Shown: positions 22,026 to 26,649 of the stretch, one piece after another | Position numbering within the stretch: the first letter of the stretch is position 1 | Layout: every line of letters begins with the position of its first letter | From: an uncultured Eubacteriales bacterium | GTDB lineage: Bacteria; Bacillota; Clostridia; Peptostreptococcales; Anaerovoracaceae | Assembly: GCA_910583765.1 (NCBI GenBank) | Contig: CAJTYS010000049.1 | Span: 1-26,649, forward strand | DNA: 26,649 nucleotides | Direction: 5' to 3' | Made by a program: the position numbers and the translations under genes | The notes under the pieces: model-generated | Databases searched by the model: none | What the model saw: only the letters and a program-made list of their open reading frames with translations | Told to the model about the DNA's origin: nothing

Positions 22026-23283
22026 AATGATACCTCTCATTTTCTAATCTTTGCAGAGGGCTGGCCAATTTGCTGTATATCGCTTCTATATTGGTTGTCA
22101 CATCCTCGATGTGGATCGCATCATCTTCATTTTTTGTCAGATAATACTTACATCGATCCGCCACTTGATATTTTGCCGCATACACTTCGATAGCATTGAG
22201 AAAATAAGGGCTGTGGGTATTGAGCAGCACATGAAGATCAAATTCATGTTGAAGCAGCACAATCAATTCCGCACATAATAACTGCCATTCAGGATGCAAA
22301 TGAATTTCAGGTTCATCGAGGATGATCGTTCCCTTTTGCTCGATTGCTCCATTTTGCAGCAGCGTTTTCAAAATCGCAAATGTTTTCAAACCAGCAGAAA
22401 GATTTTTCACATCAAGGATCTTTTCTGTGCCAGCTTTTCTATAACCAAAAGCGTTTTTCTCACGACTGATAATATCACCATCGCAGACTACTGCGATTTT
22501 GTCATAGATACGATCGAATTTTTTCTTGATGATGATTTCATCTATGATCCCTGTTTCATTTCTTTCACGAAGCGTCTCCATCAAATACTTTTTATGGATA
22601 AACGAGGCAGTTGTAAGGAATGGATGATAACTCCCTGCGTCATCCAAAACAAAGGGATCATCAATATATACCGCATCTGTCCGCAAATCCAGTTTCCCTT
22701 TTAAATCAATGACCTGATTATCTTTGATTTGAATGATGATCGGCGTTTTTTGGATTTCCAATGTGATCTCGCCTGGCTCATCACAGTAAATATTTGTGAC
22801 TTGAGAGTTAAATTCTTCATTTAAATTTCTTTCCAATATCAGCTTTAAAATATCCTGATCCGAGACCCGTAAAACCTTTATTATACGCTGTGCCGTTGCC
22901 TCAAATTCCTCCTGCCCTTGATATTCTTCCAACTCCGCACCATGCTCTGCGATGCTCTGAATGATCGTTTCGCTTAAAGCCTCTGGATTTGAAGAAAGAT
23001 ATTTTTGCTGGTCAAGAATGCTTGCAGCAATTTTTTGAAACTCTGCGCCCGTCATCACACTCTCTTTCGAGCGGATATATAGACGATCCAACAAGTTCCA
23101 AATACTGTTCAAACGTTCGTTATAAATTCGCAGATTCATTTTATAAAAGCTATTGAAGACTGCGAAAAGCGCCTTGCTTACTGTGCTTTTGCCCGTGTCA
23201 TTTTCACCGGCGATCACTGTGATCCCATTGATATCAATAACCGCAGAGCTTACTTTTCCAATATTTTTTAAAGATAGTTTCAT
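22012..23283 (-). CDS. ABC/SMC-like ATPase (AAA_21/AAA_15 type) of a two-gene system
   Basis: The product has 423 residues. The N-terminal FKNIGKV-like opening (LSLKNIGKVSSAVIDINGITVIAGENDTGKST) holds Walker A at 26-34. A variable helical insertion (about 45-200) takes the place of a coiled coil. The ABC signature LSAG is at 295-298, Walker B with the catalytic glutamate ILDEPEIHLHPEW at 321-333, and the H-switch NTHSP at 355-359. This is the overcoming-lysogenisation/RecF-like class of ATPases that drive many phage-defence modules (for example with Toprim, HNH or reverse transcriptase partners). There is no fused nuclease domain. ATG 23283 has GGGAG 7 bases upstream. It follows the AAA/PD-(D/E)XK gene by 40 bases and overlaps the small nuclease gene by 14 nt. 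Confidence 0.88.
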   Translation of the reverse strand: MKLSLKNIGKVSSAVIDINGITVIAGENDTGKSTVSKALFAVFNSFYKMNLRIYNERLNSIWNLLDRLYIRSKESVMTGAEFQKIAASILDQQKYLSSNPEALSETIIQSIAEHGAELEEYQGQEEFEATAQRIIKVLRVSDQDILKLILERNLNEEFNSQVTNIYCDEPGEITLEIQKTPIIIQIKDNQVIDLKGKLDLRTDAVYIDDPFVLDDAGSYHPFLTTASFIHKKYLMETLRERNETGIIDEIIIKKKFDRIYDKIAVVCDGDIISREKNAFGYRKAGTEKILDVKNLSAGLKTFAILKTLLQNGAIEQKGTIILDEPEIHLHPEWQLLCAELIVLLQHEFDLHVLLNTHSPYFLNAIEVYAAKYQVADRCKYYLTKNEDDAIHIEDVTTNIEAIYSKLASPLQRLENERYHYDES

Positions 23284-23323
23284 ATCGTTTCTCCCAAAAC
23301 CTCCCTTTTAGAAATAAAGGCCC

Positions 23324-25009
23324 TTAACCATCCTGCCTGCTCCTCACTAAACATGTCTTCTGAAAAAAGGCGACCCCGAATTCCTGGACTTTTTGAAACC
23401 CAAGCCGCTGGATCTTTCTTGCGTACTGCTTTTCCTGAATCTGCCGCAGCGCACCCCTGCATTCTGCCTCCAGCTGGGATTCATCGGCTGTCCATTTGGC
23501 CTCTATCACAACTGCCCTGCGGTTTGCTGGATCCTTGATCACCAGATCAGAGCGGCCTAAGCCATGCTCATAGTTTGATTCCACCTGATACCCCGCATCG
23601 GAAACCAGCCCTGCTAAAAACGCATGATAAAAGCTTTCCCTATAATCGTGATAGCTGATGGTGTCAAACAAAAGATCAGAAAGAAGCTTGGTCAGTTTCT
23701 CCGACTCTCCATTCCATAAAGCCGCAAACAGCTCCCTGCGGTCGCTTGCCGCTGCCTTTTCGTAAAACCAGGCTTTCACACTTTTTTTAAAAATATCACG
23801 CACCTCTGTGTTTGGGATCCGCAGCGCGAATTGACCAGGCTGCAGCCCATCGCTCTCCGGCTCATCCCAGTGCGCCTTTGTCAGATAACCAGTTAAATAA
23901 AGCAAACTCCACAAATGATCCTCCGATGATTCCAGCGTATCATATGTGAGATTTTCCACAATGGATGCCTTGATCCATCCCCCTGCCAGCAAGGTTTCAA
24001 ACTTTTCGTTCACATTTAAGCCTGTATAGTCCAAAAACAAGCGGATCATGGCGTTATCGCTGGTATTTTCCCAAAAATTCTTAGGCTTGGACGACTGATC
24101 CAACATCAAATTCTGGACATGATTCATCACATCCCAAGGGCAGTATACGTCGAAATCTCCAAATTGATAGCCATCGTACCATTCCTTTAACTCGGCTCCA
24201 TGGTCAGCAAGCCCTGTCTCTTGCAGTAATTGATCCACTTCTGTTTGGGTGAAACCAAAGCATCCATTCAGTCTGGTATCAGAAATCGTGTCTGATATGA
24301 AATTGTTTGTTCCTGTAAAAACGCTTTCCTTAGCGATTCGCAGACAGCCTGTGATCACGGCGAATTTGAGAGCTTCATTATCTTTAATGACCTGCATGGC
24401 GCCTTTCATGACATCCAACATCTCCGCATAATAGCCTTTTTCGCTGGCTTTTGCAAGAGGAACGTCATATTCATCGATCAAAAGGATCACAGGCTTGCCA
24501 TAATGGTCTGTCATCAGCTGAGTGAGAACTAGAAGCGCGTTTTTAATCTCCTCTTTTGATGCTTTTTTTGCGGCTGTCCTTGAAAAAAGCTCTTTGTCAA
24601 AGGCATTGACACGCTGGCTTTCCAGCAAATACAAATGATCCTTGTAGGTTTTGGCGATCACAGCTCTAAACATCTCATACGCATCAGCGAATCCCAGCCC
24701 ATCCACGCTCCGAAAGGACAAGAACAGTGTCGGGTATTGATTCATCCAATCATTACATAGCTTTTGGTCCTTTGCTATGTCAAGGGAGTCAAACAAGACT
24801 CGGCTGTCTTTTTGAATATCAAAAAACTCTGATAACATGCTCATGGCAAGGGTTTTCCCGAACCTTCGAGGCCGAGTGATCAAAATGACCTGCATGGCAT
24901 CTGTTTTCAGCAATTCTCCAATCAGGCTGCTTTTATCCACAAAGTAGTATCCATTTTTCCGAATATCAGCGAAACTCGAGCGCCCCACTGGGATTTTGAT
25001 TTTGCGCAC
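23324..25009 (-). CDS. AAA-ATPase-like / PD-(D/E)XK family protein (formerly DUF1703)
   Basis: The product has about 561 residues. The N-terminal predicted ATPase domain (PF09820-like) has IPVGRSSFADIRKNGYYFVDKS, Walker A RPRRFGKT (about 46-53) and Walker B ILLIDEYDVPL (about 175-185). The C-terminal domain is the PD-(D/E)XK module, with GRSDLVI (D about 487) and VVIEAKW (E502-x-K504) after SNYEHGLG. This is a large family, multi-copy in Clostridia and Bacteroidetes, with unknown role; mobile-element and defence links have been proposed. It starts at GTG 25009, with GGAGG 7 bases upstream. A promoter-like pair (TTGCTA, 17 bp, TAGAAT) lies at 25081-25109. The frame is complete and the motifs intact, so it is likely functional. 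It ends 40 bases before the ATPase gene. Confidence 0.9.
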   Translation of the reverse strand: MRKIKIPVGRSSFADIRKNGYYFVDKSSLIGELLKTDAMQVILITRPRRFGKTLAMSMLSEFFDIQKDSRVLFDSLDIAKDQKLCNDWMNQYPTLFLSFRSVDGLGFADAYEMFRAVIAKTYKDHLYLLESQRVNAFDKELFSRTAAKKASKEEIKNALLVLTQLMTDHYGKPVILLIDEYDVPLAKASEKGYYAEMLDVMKGAMQVIKDNEALKFAVITGCLRIAKESVFTGTNNFISDTISDTRLNGCFGFTQTEVDQLLQETGLADHGAELKEWYDGYQFGDFDVYCPWDVMNHVQNLMLDQSSKPKNFWENTSDNAMIRLFLDYTGLNVNEKFETLLAGGWIKASIVENLTYDTLESSEDHLWSLLYLTGYLTKAHWDEPESDGLQPGQFALRIPNTEVRDIFKKSVKAWFYEKAAASDRRELFAALWNGESEKLTKLLSDLLFDTISYHDYRESFYHAFLAGLVSDAGYQVESNYEHGLGRSDLVIKDPANRRAVVIEAKWTADESQLEAECRGALRQIQEKQYARKIQRLGFQKVQEFGVAFFQKTCLVRSRQDG

Positions 25010-25080
25010 AGCTCTGCCTCCCCCTTTCAGATCTTTCCATCCCTTCTATGTTCTTTGAAACCATGAAGACGTTTGTTTTC

Positions 25081-25109
25081 ATTCTACCATCGCCCTCTAA
25101 AAATAGCAA
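25081..25109 (-). promoter_or_regulatory. Candidate promoter of the accessory operon
   Basis: On the minus strand, TTGCTA (25104-25109), 17 bp and TAGAAT (25081-25086) lie about 70 bases before the GTG start of the AAA/PD-(D/E)XK gene and after the rplQ terminator, so this operon has its own transcription signal. Confidence 0.45.
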
Positions 25110-25174
25110 GCAGTCCAATTTGAGTTTCCATAGAGGCGCAAGGGCTAGCCGCTTGGCCCCGTACTCTTTTTCTT

Positions 25175-25204
25175 TGCAAAAAGACCCGCAAAATGCGGGT
25201 CTTT
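25175..25204 (-). terminator. Terminator after rplQ
   Basis: AAAGACCCGC (25180-25189), a 5-base loop and GCGGGTCTTT (25195-25204) form a perfect 10-bp GC-rich stem, followed on the minus strand by TTGC after the stem's own T's. It is 24 bases past the rplQ stop and marks the end of the ribosomal superoperon. Confidence 0.85.
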
Positions 25205-25228
25205 GTCTTTGTGCGTGTTCTCTCAGAT

Positions 25229-25570
25229 TTATACCAGCTCTAAAAACGCCATTTCAGCGCAGTCGCCTCTTCTTGGTCCTAATTTTAAAATTCTGGTATA
25301 TCCACCGTTTCTTTCAGCATAGTTCGGTGCGATTTCCTCAAACAGCTTTGTGACGACATCTTCATCATAAATATATGCGAGCGCCTGTCTTCTTGCGTGG
25401 AGATCGCCACGTTTGCCGAGGGTGATCATTTTTTCAGCCTGTTTTCTGGCTTCCTTTGCTCTGGTTACTGTTGTTGTGATCCGTCCTTCTCTTAAAAGGT
25501 CGGTAACGAGATTTCTCAGCATCGCTTTTCTATGAGCAGTAGGTCTGCCTAGCTTTCTATGTCCTCGCAT
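25229..25570 (-). CDS. rplQ: 50S ribosomal protein L17
   Basis: The product has 113 residues, typical for bacterial L17. It starts MRGHRKLGRPTAHRKAMLRNL, the standard opening, and contains LREGRITTTVTRAKEARK and EKMITLGKRGDLHARRQALAY, ending in GGYTRILKLGPRRGDCAEMAFLELV. It binds 23S rRNA near the tunnel exit. AAAGGAGG precedes ATG 25570. It lies 113 bases after rpoA with a hairpin in between, and a strong terminator follows it. In many Firmicutes the ECF transporter genes and truA follow rplQ; here an accessory operon does. Confidence 0.97.
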   Translation of the reverse strand: MRGHRKLGRPTAHRKAMLRNLVTDLLREGRITTTVTRAKEARKQAEKMITLGKRGDLHARRQALAYIYDEDVVTKLFEEIAPNYAERNGGYTRILKLGPRRGDCAEMAFLELV

Positions 25571-25646
25571 CGCTAAATCCTCCTTTATTACATTCTAGCT
25601 GGCCGCGGGATCCCATGCGCTAAAGCGCTTGAATCCCTGACCGAGA

Positions 25647-25684
25647 ACCTACCAGCGGCTTACGTTCCGCTTGCCGGGTTAGGT
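25647..25684 (-). repeat. Hairpin in the rpoA-rplQ spacer
   Basis: ACCTA (25647-25651) pairs with TAGGT (25680-25684), and AGCGG (25654-25658) pairs with CCGCT (25667-25671). The structure begins at the rpoA stop and could modulate rplQ expression or processing. A further AGCGC-type dyad lies nearby at about 25620-25630. Confidence 0.4.
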
Positions 25685-26631
25685 CACTCATCGCTTTGTC
25701 TTAAGCCTAAGCCTAGTTCTTCAAGTTTGTGTTTTACTTCGTCCAAAGATTTTTTACCAAGGTTTCTGACTTTCATCATGTCTTCCTCTGAACGGTGGGT
25801 CAGTTCTTCGACCGTGTTGATCGCCGCCCGTTTCAGGCAGTTGAAGGAGCGAACGGAAAGCTCCAGTTCCTCGATGGTCATTTCGAGGGCTTTCTCTTTC
25901 TGATCCTCTTCCTTTTCCACCATGATTTCCATCGTCTCCGTGCTGTCTGTCAGCTCGATGAACAGGTTCAAATGCTCCTGCATGATCTTCGCGCCAATGG
26001 ACACCCCTTCGCTCGGTGTGATGGAACCATCTGTCCAGATCTCTAAAATCAGCTTGTCATAGTCAGTTACCTGACCAACTCTGGTATTTTCAACAGTGAA
26101 GTTGACTTTTTTCACTGGTGTGTAAATGGAATCAGTAGGGATCACCGCGATCGGCGTGTTCTCCGTTTTGTTCTGATCCGCAGAAACATATCCCCTGCCT
26201 CTGGCAAGGTTCATTTCCATCACCAGCGTAGCGTTTTCCTCAAGGGTGGCGATGTGCAGTTCGGGATTGCAGATCTCCAGATCCGCGTCTCCGATAATGT
26301 CCGCAGCCGTCACCTCTTTTGGACCAATGGCATTGATCAGCACTTTCTTTGTGTTGTCGCCATTGAGCTTAACCGCTAACTTCTTCAAGTTTAATATGAT
26401 TTCTGTAACGTCCTCTTTGACTCCTGGAATGGTTGAAAACTCATGAAGTATTCCGTCGATTTTAACAGATGTAACAGCAGCCCCTGGAAGAGAACTGAGA
26501 AGGACTCTCCTCAGGCTGTTTCCCAAGGTCGTGCCGTAACCTCTTTCCAGAGGTTCAACAACGAATTTCCCGTAATTAGAATCTTCGTTTGAAAATACAC
26601 ATTCAATTGTTGGTTTTTCGATTTCTATCAC
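25684..26631 (-). CDS. rpoA: DNA-directed RNA polymerase subunit alpha
   Basis: The product has 315 residues, the normal length. The N-terminal assembly domain (about 1-230) includes the family landmark VEPLERGYGTTLGNSLRRVLLSSLPGAAV, HEFSTIPGVKEDVTEI and LILEIWTDGSI. After a charged linker the C-terminal domain (about 250-310) has ELSVRSFNCLKRAAINTVEEL and RNLGKKSLDEVKHKLEELGL, the helix-hairpin-helix part that binds UP elements and activators. The start is GTG 26631, with GGAGG 7 bases upstream, at the window edge; upstream rpsD or other operon genes are outside the view. rplQ follows, as in almost all bacteria. Confidence 0.98.
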   Translation of the reverse strand: MIEIEKPTIECVFSNEDSNYGKFVVEPLERGYGTTLGNSLRRVLLSSLPGAAVTSVKIDGILHEFSTIPGVKEDVTEIILNLKKLAVKLNGDNTKKVLINAIGPKEVTAADIIGDADLEICNPELHIATLEENATLVMEMNLARGRGYVSADQNKTENTPIAVIPTDSIYTPVKKVNFTVENTRVGQVTDYDKLILEIWTDGSITPSEGVSIGAKIMQEHLNLFIELTDSTETMEIMVEKEEDQKEKALEMTIEELELSVRSFNCLKRAAINTVEELTHRSEEDMMKVRNLGKKSLDEVKHKLEELGLGLRQSDE

Positions 26632-26649
26632 TCAAAACCCTCCTTTTCT

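Noticed and set aside
1..26649. CRISPR array, tRNA or rRNA gene, or intact insertion sequence
   Set aside because: No regularly spaced direct repeats, cloverleaf or conserved rRNA segments, and no complete transposase frame with terminal repeats were seen on reading.

Overview
The window looks like chromosomal DNA from an anaerobic Firmicute of class Clostridia. The signs are strong AGGAGG-type ribosome binding sites, a CIRCE operator in front of clpB, a BirA-type operator in front of bioY-bioB-bioD-bioA, small clostridial families (DUF3842, and probably DUF3787), and RpoA and L17 of clostridial type. The genus cannot be named from this sequence. Nearly every gene lies on the minus strand; the exceptions are a decayed transposase, a small ribbon-helix-helix gene and an Rpn-like nuclease gene. 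No rRNA, tRNA or CRISPR array was seen.

Layout, left to right. 1-850: frameshifted transposase remnant. 856-9092: nine minus-strand genes and one broken small one. Read 5' to 3' on the minus strand they are a small unknown protein, a large lipoprotein, a four-helix membrane protein, two related coiled-coil/zinc-ribbon proteins, an atypical Ser/Thr kinase with a zinc ribbon, a vWA protein, a PP2C phosphatase and a zinc-ribbon SEL1-repeat protein. The kinase-vWA-PP2C set matches the TerY-P phosphorylation triad known from Ter-type stress systems, but no terD-like gene is in view. 9349-9908: CopG-type gene and a cluster of inverted repeats. 9901-12631: clpB and its HrcA/CIRCE control region. 12909-13769: Rpn-family nuclease. 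13866-16415: DUF3842 protein and a YdbS/YdbT-like pair of PH-domain membrane proteins. 16784-20503: biotin operon (bioY importer, bioB, bioD, bioA) with terminator and operator. 20720-21317: DUF3787-like peptide and a small helical protein. 21438-25009: three-gene set of an AAA/PD-(D/E)XK protein, an ABC/SMC-like ATPase and a small putative PD-(D/E)XK nuclease. 25229-26631: rplQ and rpoA, the end of the ribosomal protein superoperon.

How it fits together: housekeeping blocks (rpoA-rplQ, bio, PH pair, clpB) are separated by accessory blocks. The best candidates for uncharacterised systems are (a) the phosphosignalling cassette with its paralogous zinc-ribbon partners and (b) the overlapping ATPase plus small-nuclease pair, which has the form of a two-gene defence or DNA-processing module.
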